A stretch of 21,444 nucleotides of DNA from an uncultured Eubacteriales bacterium (GTDB lineage Bacteria; Bacillota; Clostridia; Monoglobales; UMGS1388): assembly GCA_900551345.1 (NCBI GenBank), contig URVP01000008.1:1-21444 (forward strand), given 5' to 3'. Position 1 is the stretch's first letter, and the number at the start of each line of letters is the position of its first letter. A model generated the notes under the pieces. That model worked only from the letters and a program-made list of their open reading frames with translations. It did no database searches and was not told the origin of the DNA. Below, piece by piece: positions 13,867-21,444 of this stretch. The position numbers and the translations under genes were made by a program.

Positions 13867-15177
13867 TTAATCTTTCTTAATCTTGGCATCTCCGGTGGCA
13901 GGGTTATCTATGAGTTTGCCTGTTTTTTCAAAACGGGAACCGTGACAGGGACAATCCCAGGTATGTTCCGCTTTATTCCATTTAAGGGCACAGCCAAGAT
14001 GAGGGCACCTTTTTCCTACAGGTGTTAAAAGGTTTGCCGTTGCCTCAAATCCGTTTACAAGAAGCTGCGGCTTAAGCATGCTTCTATGGGGCGAGAAAAC
14101 TTCAGCCAGGTCATTTTTTCTGTCCATGACCATATCGGTTAAAATCATTGCGGCTGCCATTGATGATGTCATACCCCATTTATTAAATCCCGAAGCAACA
14201 TACAAGTCAGGAGTTTTTGTTGAATATCTGCCTATATAAGGAACTGAATCAAGACTCATGCAGTCCTGAGCCGCCCATTGATATTTAAGCTTTGCCTGAG
14301 GATAATATTTATCAGCAAAGTGACTGATTCCTTCCCATGCGGCGCTCTTTTTACCGGTACGGTGACCCTCTCCTCCGATTAACAAAAGATTATTATAGCT
14401 TCTAAAGGACATTCCCTTTTTCTCCTCATCTACATACATTCCGTTAAGAGCAGGCACATTATCAAAAGCAGATACATATGAGCGGTGCTGATAAAGCTTT
14501 AAAAAGTAGCTGCCATGCTTATTTATAAAAGGAAAATGGGTTGCAACAATAATTTTCCTCGCCGTGATTTTACCCGTATCCGAAACGGCTGTTGAAGGAG
14601 TTATATCACGAATAAATGTATTTTCATATATATTAAGGTCTTTTACAATTTCTTTGATGAATTTGAGCGGATTAAACTGTGCCTGATTTTTAAGGCACAC
14701 TGCACCTTGGATTTTAAGCGGCAGCTCAGTGTCAGCCGTAAACTCTGCTTTAAAGCCCAAATCATTTATGGCTTTTACTTCGTTTTCGATTTTTTGCCTG
14801 TCAGTCATTGAATAGGTATAGGCAGGTCTTTTTTCAAAGTCACAATCTATATTTTTGCATAGTTTTTCATACTCATCAAATGCTTGTTTATTTGCGGTTA
14901 AATACCTCAAGGCTTGCTCTCTACCCATACTGTCCGCAAGCTTTGCATATATAAGACCATGCAGAAAAGTTATTTTTGCTGTTGTATTTTTCGTTATGCC
15001 CGATGCTGTTTTATTGCCTTCAACAAGTGTACAGTCTACGCCTGCATTTTTTAAAAAATATGCACAAAGCAGTCCGCATAATCCCCCTCCTATAATTAAA
15101 ACATCTGTTTTTTTATCACCGTTAAGCCGATTAAACTCAGGCAGTTGAACACTATCCGACCATACAGATTTATGCAT
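13867..15177 (-). CDS. FAD-dependent oxidoreductase with C-terminal Rieske 2Fe-2S domain
   Basis: 436 residues, ATG with GGAGG 7 bases upstream. Residues ~24-370 are a DAO-type FAD domain: VLIIGGGLCGLLCAYFLKNAG with G30, G32 and G35, then VEGNKTASGITKNTTAKIT and, near the C-terminal side, LYVASGFNKWGMTSS. The last 48 residues are a Rieske cluster domain with C391-P-H393 and C409-P-C-H412, the Cys/His ligands. The arrangement matches the widespread 'FAD oxidoreductase plus Rieske' family whose substrate is unknown. The total length is somewhat short because the Rieske domain ends soon after its second ligand loop. A TATAAT lies at 15212-15207 (minus strand) without a good -35. Confidence 0.92.
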   Translation of the reverse strand: MHKSVWSDSVQLPEFNRLNGDKKTDVLIIGGGLCGLLCAYFLKNAGVDCTLVEGNKTASGITKNTTAKITFLHGLIYAKLADSMGREQALRYLTANKQAFDEYEKLCKNIDCDFEKRPAYTYSMTDRQKIENEVKAINDLGFKAEFTADTELPLKIQGAVCLKNQAQFNPLKFIKEIVKDLNIYENTFIRDITPSTAVSDTGKITARKIIVATHFPFINKHGSYFLKLYQHRSYVSAFDNVPALNGMYVDEEKKGMSFRSYNNLLLIGGEGHRTGKKSAAWEGISHFADKYYPQAKLKYQWAAQDCMSLDSVPYIGRYSTKTPDLYVASGFNKWGMTSSMAAAMILTDMVMDRKNDLAEVFSPHRSMLKPQLLVNGFEATANLLTPVGKRCPHLGCALKWNKAEHTWDCPCHGSRFEKTGKLIDNPATGDAKIKKD

Positions 15178-15238
15178 GACTATACCTCCGTATTTTTCTA
15201 TTGTTTATTATAGTATGTTCAAATTTCCAAAATAAATT

Positions 15239-15281
15239 AAAAAGTCAGAAGCGGTGATTAAATCAACCGTCCTGACTTTTA
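15239..15281 (-). terminator. Terminator of the ilv-leu operon
   Basis: The arms AAAAGTCAG and CTGACTTTT, with an inner CGGTTGAT/ATCACCG pairing, form a long hairpin followed on the minus strand by T-rich sequence. It lies 17 bases after the leuB stop and separates it from the FAD/Rieske gene. Confidence 0.85.
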
Positions 15282-15297
15282 TACTGCTCTTATAAAA

Positions 15298-16368
15298 TTA
15301 AATATAATCGGCAACTATGCTGCCCATTTGGGAGCAGGACACCTGCTCACCGCCCGGCTGCATAATATCTTGTGTACCCACACCGTCATCAATGGCTTTG
15401 TTTACCGCATATTCTATTCTGTCTGCTTCTTTAGGCATATCGAAAGAATAGCGTAGCATCATGGCAACAGAAAGAATTGTGCCCAAAGGATTAGCAATGT
15501 TCATGCCGGCAATGTCGGGAGCGGAGCCGTGTATGGGTTCGTACATACCGGATTTTTGTCCCGAAAGCGAAGCCGAAGGCATCATTCCTATTGAACCTGT
15601 TAGCATAGACGCCTCATCAGAGAGAATGTCTCCAAACATATTTTCGGTAACAATAACATCAAATTGAGCCGGATTTTTAATAAGCTGCATGGCTGCATTA
15701 TCCACTAGAATATCCCGGTATTCTACTGTGGGATATTCCTCGGCAAGTCGGTGCATGACCTTTCTCCACAGGCGTGAAGTTTCAAGCACATTTGCTTTGT
15801 CTACCGATGCCAGGCTTTTACGCCGTTTTAAAGCAGTTTCAAATGCTATTCGTCCTATACGCTCTATTTCCTGCTCCGAGTATCTCATAATGTCTTGGGC
15901 ATAAAGCTGACCGTTAATCTCTTTGGTTTCTTTCTCCCCAAAGTATATACCCCCCGTAAGCTCACGCACAATTACAAGGTCAATATTTCCTCCGGTAATC
16001 TCCGCCTTTAACGGGGACGCATCTGCCAAGCGTGGAAAAAGCTTTACCGGTCTGAGGTTAGCGTATAAGCCCAGCTCCTTTCTGACTGCCAAAAGAGCCT
16101 TTTCGGGACGAATTTCGGCAGGACAGCTGTCCCATTTGGGACCGCCCACTGCGCCCAGAAGCACGCTGTCTGCCTGTTTGCATATCTGCATACCCTCATC
16201 AGTCAGCGGCACACCGTATTTATCTATGGCACAGCCGCCTATGTCAACATATGTGTAGTCAAAAGAATGACAGAATTTTTCCCCAACTCTATTTAAAACC
16301 TTTACAGCTTCGGCAATAATTTCAGGACCTATGCCATCGCCGGGCAAAAGGGTAATTTTTTTATTCAT
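15298..16368 (-). CDS. leuB: 3-Isopropylmalate dehydrogenase
   Basis: 356 residues, ATG 12 bases after leuD with GAGAGG as ribosome binding site. It oxidises and decarboxylates 3-isopropylmalate to 2-oxoisocaproate with NAD, the last leucine-specific step. Visible features are LLPGDGIGPEI at the start, VRELTGGIYFG in the substrate region, the NMFGDILSDEASMLTGSIGMMPSASL signature region read in parts, and EPIHGSAPDIAG for NAD binding. The length is normal. It is the last gene of the operon. Confidence 0.97.
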   Translation of the reverse strand: MNKKITLLPGDGIGPEIIAEAVKVLNRVGEKFCHSFDYTYVDIGGCAIDKYGVPLTDEGMQICKQADSVLLGAVGGPKWDSCPAEIRPEKALLAVRKELGLYANLRPVKLFPRLADASPLKAEITGGNIDLVIVRELTGGIYFGEKETKEINGQLYAQDIMRYSEQEIERIGRIAFETALKRRKSLASVDKANVLETSRLWRKVMHRLAEEYPTVEYRDILVDNAAMQLIKNPAQFDVIVTENMFGDILSDEASMLTGSIGMMPSASLSGQKSGMYEPIHGSAPDIAGMNIANPLGTILSVAMMLRYSFDMPKEADRIEYAVNKAIDDGVGTQDIMQPGGEQVSCSQMGSIVADYI

Positions 16369-16380
16369 TCATGTCGCCTC

Positions 16381-16866
16381 TCAATCGTTTGAAATTGAAT
16401 TAAGCAAGCCGCCTTTTTTGATAATATCCTGAATAAAGGGCGGAAAAGGCTGAGCCTGATAAGTTTCATTTTTTGTATGATTGGTGATGATTCCCGTGTC
16501 AAAATCCACCTCAATTTCATCACCGCCGTCAATTTTTTCGCTGGCCTGTTCACATTCCAAAATTGCAAGACCGATATTAATGGCATTGCGATAAAAAATC
16601 CTTGCAAAGGTCTTTGCGATAACTGCTGAAATACCCGACTCTTTAATAGCGATAGGTGCATGCTCTCTGGATGAGCCGCATCCGAAATTAGCGCCGCCCA
16701 CCATAATATCTCCTTTTTTTACCTTGGAAATAAAATCTTTGTCAATATCCTCCATGCAATGAGAGGCAAGCTCTGCGTGGTCTGCCGTATTAAGATATCG
16801 TGCCGGGATAATAACATCGGTATCAATATTATCACCGTATTTATGTGCTGTTCCGTGTGCAATCAT
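16381..16866 (-). CDS. leuD: 3-Isopropylmalate dehydratase small subunit
   Basis: 161 residues, the short form found in Clostridia and Archaea rather than the ~200-residue E. coli form. With LeuC it converts 2-isopropylmalate to 3-isopropylmalate. Visible motifs are YGDNIDTDVIIPARYLN near the N-terminus, then GGANFGCGSSREHAP, the substrate-binding loop of the swivel domain. It starts 17 bases after leuC and ends 12 bases before leuB. Confidence 0.96.
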   Translation of the reverse strand: MIAHGTAHKYGDNIDTDVIIPARYLNTADHAELASHCMEDIDKDFISKVKKGDIMVGGANFGCGSSREHAPIAIKESGISAVIAKTFARIFYRNAINIGLAILECEQASEKIDGGDEIEVDFDTGIITNHTKNETYQAQPFPPFIQDIIKKGGLLNSISND

Positions 16867-16883
16867 GGTTACCCCATCCTTTC

Positions 16884-18143
16884 TTAAATCTCTCTCGGGT
16901 CGCAGATATATCCCTTTAGTGCAGACGCTGCGGCGGTCGCAGGTGAAGCAAGATAAACCTTAGAGGTTACATGTCCCATTCTGCCCACAAAATTGCGGTT
17001 GGTGGTGGCAATTGCAACCTCGTTTTCTGCAAGTATACCCATATATCCTCCCAGACAAGGACCGCAGGTAGGCGTGGAAACCACGCAGCCCGCTTTTATA
17101 AATATTTCAGTATAACCTCGCTTGATACATTCCATATATACCTGCTGGGTGGCAGGTATAATTATACATCTTACATCGGGAGCAATATGCTTTCCTTCAA
17201 GAATTTTTGCCGCCGCTTCCATATCCGAAATTCTTCCGTTGGTACATGAACCTATTACGCACTGGTCGATTTTCACCGTGGAAAGGCAAGATGCATTTTT
17301 TGTATTTTCAGGCAGATGAGGACAAGCTACGGTAGGTTCGATTTCTGATAAATTAATATCTATAACTTGATCGTAAACGGCATCAACATCAGCAGTATAA
17401 ACGGTATAAGGGTGTGTAACCCGATTTTTGCAGTATTCAAGTGTAATGTTGTCAACCTCAAATATGCCGTTTTTCGCACCGGCTTCTATTGCCATGTTTG
17501 CCATACAAAGGCGGTCATCTATGGAAAGGCTTTTCAATCCCTCTCCTGTAAACTCCATCGATTTATACAATGCACCGTCAACGCCTATTTTGCCTATTAT
17601 ATGGAGGATAACATCCTTGCCTGAACAGCACTCCTTAAGAGAGCCTGTAAGATTAAACTTAATTGCAGAAGGCACCTTAAACCACGCCTCACCCGACGCC
17701 ATTCCGGCAGCCATATCCGTAGACCCGACACCGGTTGAAAAAGCACCCAAAGCTCCGTATGTGCAGGTATGAGAATCCGCTCCTATAACCACATCACCCG
17801 GACCTACAAGACCTTTTTCGGGCAAAAGAGCATGTTCAATACCCATATCTCCCACATCAAAATAATTTTTTATATCATATTCTTTTGCAAAGCATCTGCA
17901 CTGCTTGGTCTGCTGTGCGGCTTTAATGTCCTTATTGGGCACAAAGTGGTCCATTACCAGTGCGACTTTCGTCTTATCAAAAATGCTTTTAAAGCCGTAT
18001 TTATTAAATTCGTTAATGGCAACAGGCGATGTAATATCATTGCCGAGCACCATATCAAGTTTTGCCTTTATAAGCTGTCCTGCCTCCACCTTTTCAAGTC
18101 CGGCGTGGGCAGCCAGTATCTTTTGAGTCATTGTCATAGCCAT
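16884..18143 (-). CDS. leuC: 3-Isopropylmalate dehydratase large subunit
   Basis: 419 residues from the ATG at 18143, with GGAGG 8 bases upstream. Aconitase-family enzyme with a 4Fe-4S cluster held by C300 (GSCTNGR), C360 and C363 (CGPCLGG). ADSHTCTYGALGAFSTGVGS at ~122-141 is the conserved substrate region. The length marks the short LeuC/HacA-like subfamily that partners with the short LeuD, as found here. It starts 13 bases after leuA. Confidence 0.97.
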   Translation of the reverse strand: MAMTMTQKILAAHAGLEKVEAGQLIKAKLDMVLGNDITSPVAINEFNKYGFKSIFDKTKVALVMDHFVPNKDIKAAQQTKQCRCFAKEYDIKNYFDVGDMGIEHALLPEKGLVGPGDVVIGADSHTCTYGALGAFSTGVGSTDMAAGMASGEAWFKVPSAIKFNLTGSLKECCSGKDVILHIIGKIGVDGALYKSMEFTGEGLKSLSIDDRLCMANMAIEAGAKNGIFEVDNITLEYCKNRVTHPYTVYTADVDAVYDQVIDINLSEIEPTVACPHLPENTKNASCLSTVKIDQCVIGSCTNGRISDMEAAAKILEGKHIAPDVRCIIIPATQQVYMECIKRGYTEIFIKAGCVVSTPTCGPCLGGYMGILAENEVAIATTNRNFVGRMGHVTSKVYLASPATAAASALKGYICDPREI

Positions 18144-18156
18144 TGATGCAGCCTCC

Positions 18157-19818
18157 TTATATACTCATACTACGGTTAACCGCTGAGAAAAGGGCGTTTA
18201 TGGACGAAGCGATAATATCATCATGAATGCCTGCGCCCCATACTCTTCTACCGTCACTAAGAGTTATGCTAAGATATGTTATAGCCTGAGCTGACGAGCC
18301 TTTATTAAGAGCGTGCTCTTCATAAGTAAGGTCGGAGAATTTAATGCCAAGCTGCTTTTTAATCGCATTGCTAACAGCGTCAAGACGACCGTTACCGGCA
18401 GCTTTCAGGTCTTTTTCTTCACCGTCTATTTCTACCGTGAGAGTTACATTAATATCAGGATTGCGTACAAAGTGATAATCCACAAGTTTTATATGGTCAT
18501 TAATATTTACATAGTTTTCGGTAAATACATCAAGCACTTCTTTGGGCGAAAGCTCAGAGTGTGTACGATCGGAAACACTTTTAACCGTATATCCCACATC
18601 TTCACGCATACCGACAGGAAGTATATATCCGAAATTATGTTCAAGAATATAACCGATACCGCCTTTGCCGGATTGTGAATTAATACGGATAACATCGGTT
18701 TCATATTCTCTGCCCACATCACCGGGGTCGATGGGCAGATAGGGAACATTCCATATATCACAGCATTTTTCTTTCCGCCACTTCATACCCTTTGCAATAG
18801 CGTCCTGATGCGAGCCGGAAAATGCTGCAAACACAAGCTTTCCGGCATATGGCTGTCGTTCGTACACATGCATTCCGGTTACCCTTTCGTACAGCTGTGC
18901 AATCTCGTTCATATTTGAAAAGTCAAGTCCCGGGTCTATTCCCTGAGCGTACATATTAAGGGCAAGGGTAATAATATCGGCGTTGCCCGTTCTTTCTCCG
19001 TTGCCGAAAAGAGTGCCTTCGATCCTTTCGGCACCTGCCAGAAGTCCAAGTTCTGAATCTGCCACCGCACAGCCTCTGTCATTATGAGGATGAAGTGATA
19101 TTATAACAGAATCTCTGTATTTAATATTATCACACATAAACTCCACCTGATTGGCATAAACATGGGGAGATGAAAGCTCCACCGTTACAGGCAAATTAAT
19201 TATCACCTTTTTATCCGGCGTAGGCTGCCATACATCAAGCACTGCATTGCATATTTCAAGAGCAAATTCAGGCTCGGTTCCCGTAAAAGATTCGGGAGAA
19301 TATTCATATCTGTAATCCGTTCCCGTTTCGTCTGCAATTTGTTTAAACAGTTTTGCTCCTTCTACTGCTATTTTTACAATTTCTTCTTTTGACTTCTTGA
19401 AAACCTGTTCCCGCTGGGCGAGCGAAGTGGAATTGTAAAGATGCACTATGGCATTTTTGCAGCCCTTTAAAGCTTCAAAGGTTTTGCGTATAATATGCTT
19501 TCGGCTTTGAGTAAGCACTTGAACGGTAACATCATCGGGAATTAAATCATTGTCAATCAATGCACGAAGAAATGTATATTCCGTTTCGGAGGCGGCAGGA
19601 AAACCCACTTCTATCTCCTTTAATCCCACTTTAACCAGGAGCTTAAAAAAATCAAGCTTTTCTTCAAGAGTCATGGGAGTAATCAACGCTTGGTTGCCGT
19701 CTCTTAAATCTACCGAGCACCACACGGGCGCTTTATCTATGTAATTTTTCTTTGCCCATTTCATCTCCGGATTTTTCACCGGAAAAAACTGACGGGTATA
19801 TTTAGATGCATTATTCAT
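18157..19818 (-). CDS. leuA: 2-Isopropylmalate synthase (long form)
   Basis: 553 residues, ATG with AAAGGAA 8 bases upstream. It condenses acetyl-CoA with 2-oxoisovalerate, the committed step of leucine synthesis. Visible features are DLRDGNQAL (37-45) at the start of the TIM barrel, HPHNDRGCAVADSELGLLAG with metal-binding His residues, and GNGERTGN. Residues ~430-553 form the LeuA allosteric domain through which leucine normally inhibits. The length and the DLRDGNQAL form match the longer, yeast/actinobacterial-like type rather than the ~510-residue form. It lies 56 bases after ilvN; no terminator or T-box is seen in that gap. Confidence 0.96.
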   Translation of the reverse strand: MNNASKYTRQFFPVKNPEMKWAKKNYIDKAPVWCSVDLRDGNQALITPMTLEEKLDFFKLLVKVGLKEIEVGFPAASETEYTFLRALIDNDLIPDDVTVQVLTQSRKHIIRKTFEALKGCKNAIVHLYNSTSLAQREQVFKKSKEEIVKIAVEGAKLFKQIADETGTDYRYEYSPESFTGTEPEFALEICNAVLDVWQPTPDKKVIINLPVTVELSSPHVYANQVEFMCDNIKYRDSVIISLHPHNDRGCAVADSELGLLAGAERIEGTLFGNGERTGNADIITLALNMYAQGIDPGLDFSNMNEIAQLYERVTGMHVYERQPYAGKLVFAAFSGSHQDAIAKGMKWRKEKCCDIWNVPYLPIDPGDVGREYETDVIRINSQSGKGGIGYILEHNFGYILPVGMREDVGYTVKSVSDRTHSELSPKEVLDVFTENYVNINDHIKLVDYHFVRNPDINVTLTVEIDGEEKDLKAAGNGRLDAVSNAIKKQLGIKFSDLTYEEHALNKGSSAQAITYLSITLSDGRRVWGAGIHDDIIASSINALFSAVNRSMSI

Positions 19819-19874
19819 AATATCTGTTCCTTTTCCATAATTATTTTCTAAAATCCGGTTATATTACGGTCATG

Positions 19875-20369
19875 CTACATTCCCATTATGCTGGCGCCCC
19901 GCTCCAAAGCAACAACGCCTGTACGGCACATTTCCACAATACCCAAAGGTCGCATAACATCCATAAAAGCTTTTATTTTGGAGGGCTCGCCCGTAACTTC
20001 AACACAGATTGTATCGGTTGTATAGTCAATTATTTTAGCACGGTATATTTCAGCCGCCGCCATGATTTCGCTGCGGTTTTCGGGAGTGTTGCGTATTTTA
20101 ATCAGCATAAGCTCCCTTTCCACGGTAATATCATTTTCAAGCAATTTAACCTTTTTTACATTGTGCAGCTTTTTCAGCTGATTAATAAGCTGCTCCCGTG
20201 CATAGTCATCGCCGCTGAGTGTAATGGTAATTCTTGAATATTCGGGGTTGTCCGTTTCTCCTACGGTTAGAGAATCAATATTAAAACCCTTTCTCATAAA
20301 CATACCGGTAACTCTTGTTAAAACACCGTATTTATTTTCAACATATACAGCAATTACAAATCTTTTCAT
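19875..20369 (-). CDS. ilvN: Acetolactate synthase regulatory (small) subunit
   Basis: 164 residues, ATG with GGAGGGG upstream. The N-terminal ACT domain (FVIAVYVENKYGVLTRVTGMF, then GFNIDSLTVGETD) binds valine for feedback control. The C-terminal half (ELMLIKI..., EVTGEPSKIKAFMDVMRPLGI) activates the catalytic subunit. The length is usual. Its ATG overlaps the ilvB stop as ATGA, suggesting translational coupling and equal subunit supply. Confidence 0.96.
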   Translation of the reverse strand: MKRFVIAVYVENKYGVLTRVTGMFMRKGFNIDSLTVGETDNPEYSRITITLSGDDYAREQLINQLKKLHNVKKVKLLENDITVERELMLIKIRNTPENRSEIMAAAEIYRAKIIDYTTDTICVEVTGEPSKIKAFMDVMRPLGIVEMCRTGVVALERGASIMGM

Positions 20370-21444
20370 CTTTTCCCCTCCATTTTTCCTGACATAATTA
20401 TGTCATCAATTGAGCCGCCCGGAGGCAGCATAGGTAGGACAAGTTCGTCCTTATCTATAACAGTATCGATAAGATAGGGGCCGTTATGCTTCAGTGCGGT
20501 CTTAAACGCCTTTTCAAACTCCTCAGGTGTTTGTGCTCTGCAAGCTTTTGCACCAAAAGCCTCGGCAAGTTTAACATAATCGGTTTTTCTGTTTAAAACG
20601 GTATTGGAATATCTTTTTTCATAAAAAAGTGTTTGCCACTGTCTGACCATACCCAAAACTCCGTTGTTCATAAGAACTATAGTAAGAGGTATGTTATAAG
20701 AAACGGCTGTTGCAAGCTCGTTTAAATTCATTGCAAAGCTTCCGTCACCGGTTATTAGAATAACACGGTCGCCGCAGCCTGTATATGCACCTATGGCAGC
20801 TCCCATACCGTAGCCCATAGTGCCCAGTCCGCCGCTTGAAGCAAATCTGCGGGGTTTTTCAAAATCCGTATACTGAGCAGTCCACATCTGATGCTGCCCT
20901 ACATCGGTTGCTATTATTGTATTTTCATCCTTTATCTTGTTGATAATATCAAATACTTTTTTAGGCATCATAACATGTTCAGCATTATTTTCAGTATATT
21001 GCTGAATATACCCTTCATCGGTTTTTAAAGCTTCAACCAACGAACTCCAATCCGGGTGTTTTTTCTCAATGCATTTTTCGAGAATTTTAGAAAATGAACA
21101 GCGGACATCTCCCACGATACCCACATCTACCTTCACATTTTTATTAATTTCCGAAATATCCGCATCAAGCTGTATTATCTTTGCACCGAGCGAATACTTT
21201 TCCGCATTTCCTGTTGCACGGTCGCTGAATCGTACTCCCACCCCGATAATCAGGTCTGCCGATTTATTTGCCATTGAAGACGCATACCTTCCGTGCATAC
21301 CCTGCATTCCCAGAAAACGCTTATATGAAGTGGGAATTACTGAAAGGCCCATAAGACTGCATCCGATATATGCGTCTATTTTTTCCGCCAATGCTTTTAT
21401 TTCATCTGTCATACCGGCACCGGCTGCGCCTCCGCCGATATAGA
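20366..21444 (-). CDS. ilvB: Acetolactate synthase catalytic (large) subunit, N-terminal part outside window
   Basis: The frame is open to the window edge, so about 358 of an expected ~550-570 residues are visible; the ATG at 21412 is internal. The visible part starts in the central domain (YIGGGAAGAG, then LGMQGMHGRYASSMANKSADLIIGVG and RFSDRATG in sequence) and holds the whole TPP-binding domain: DVGQHQMW, GGLGTMGYGMGAAIGA, and GDG...NN (GDGSFAMNLNELATA to MNN). It makes acetolactate or acetohydroxybutyrate for valine, leucine and isoleucine. No frameshift is seen. The leader, where a T-box or leader peptide might lie, is outside the window. Confidence 0.96.
   Translation of the reverse strand, partial: YIGGGAAGAGMTDEIKALAEKIDAYIGCSLMGLSVIPTSYKRFLGMQGMHGRYASSMANKSADLIIGVGVRFSDRATGNAEKYSLGAKIIQLDADISEINKNVKVDVGIVGDVRCSFSKILEKCIEKKHPDWSSLVEALKTDEGYIQQYTENNAEHVMMPKKVFDIINKIKDENTIIATDVGQHQMWTAQYTDFEKPRRFASSGGLGTMGYGMGAAIGAYTGCGDRVILITGDGSFAMNLNELATAVSYNIPLTIVLMNNGVLGMVRQWQTLFYEKRYSNTVLNRKTDYVKLAEAFGAKACRAQTPEEFEKAFKTALKHNGPYLIDTVIDKDELVLPMLPPGGSIDDIIMSGKMEGKR

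Noticed and set aside
13717..14028. Plus-strand frame running from the end of the flavodoxin gene into the FAD/Rieske gene
   Set aside because: No ribosome binding site at its start, no recognisable domain, and most of it is antisense to the well-supported Rieske domain.
19819..19874. Possible attenuator or T-box between ilvN and leuA
   Set aside because: The gap is only 56 bases, with no stable hairpin and no T-box core sequence.

Overview
The window looks like chromosomal DNA from a low-GC, spore-forming member of the Clostridia. The evidence is a spoIIID gene, an SLH-domain (S-layer homology) wall protein, a copper-amine-oxidase-type stalk protein, a GLUG-repeat secreted protein, a tetrahydrofolate riboswitch, strong GGAGG ribosome binding sites with several TTG starts, and the 'short' LeuC/LeuD type. 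No phage, IS, CRISPR, tRNA or rRNA is visible. The species cannot be named from the sequence alone.

Left part (1-5530). The 3' end of a membrane-anchored YtxH-like protein is followed by a terminator. Next comes a secreted GLUG-repeat protein with its own TTGACA promoter and a GAAA-loop terminator. The most notable locus follows: a sigma-A-type promoter, a tetrahydrofolate (THF) riboswitch, and a single ORF that joins a FolT folate transporter S-component to a complete FolC folylpolyglutamate synthase. The leader contains a hairpin that hides the ribosome binding site and a competing pairing that would release it, so the switch can be read almost completely from sequence. The fused gene converges on nth (endonuclease III) with a 3-base gap.

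Middle (5531-11300). On the minus strand lie a secreted SLH protein with a glucosaminidase-like domain, rqcH (NFACT family, ribosome quality control) and a ComEC-like metallo-beta-lactamase lipoprotein. The last two form an operon. The rqcH terminator hairpin, a promoter for the SLH gene and the SLH gene's ribosome binding site all occupy the same ~60 bp. Divergent from the lipoprotein is a small secreted stalk-domain protein whose two folded units are bracketed by TTEEG repeats. spoIIID follows on the minus strand.

Right part (11301-21444). cysK, an ArsC/Spx-like thioredoxin-fold protein, a flavodoxin-domain protein and an FAD oxidoreductase with a Rieske domain lie together as a loose redox/sulfur group with separate promoters. 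The window ends with a tight minus-strand branched-chain amino acid operon, ilvB (5' end outside the window)-ilvN-leuA-leuC-leuD-leuB, closed by a hairpin terminator. ilvC and ilvD are not in the window.

The only gene-free stretches above 300 bp are 2783-3163 (terminator, promoter, riboswitch) and 12879-13202 (two divergent promoter candidates, otherwise nothing recognised).
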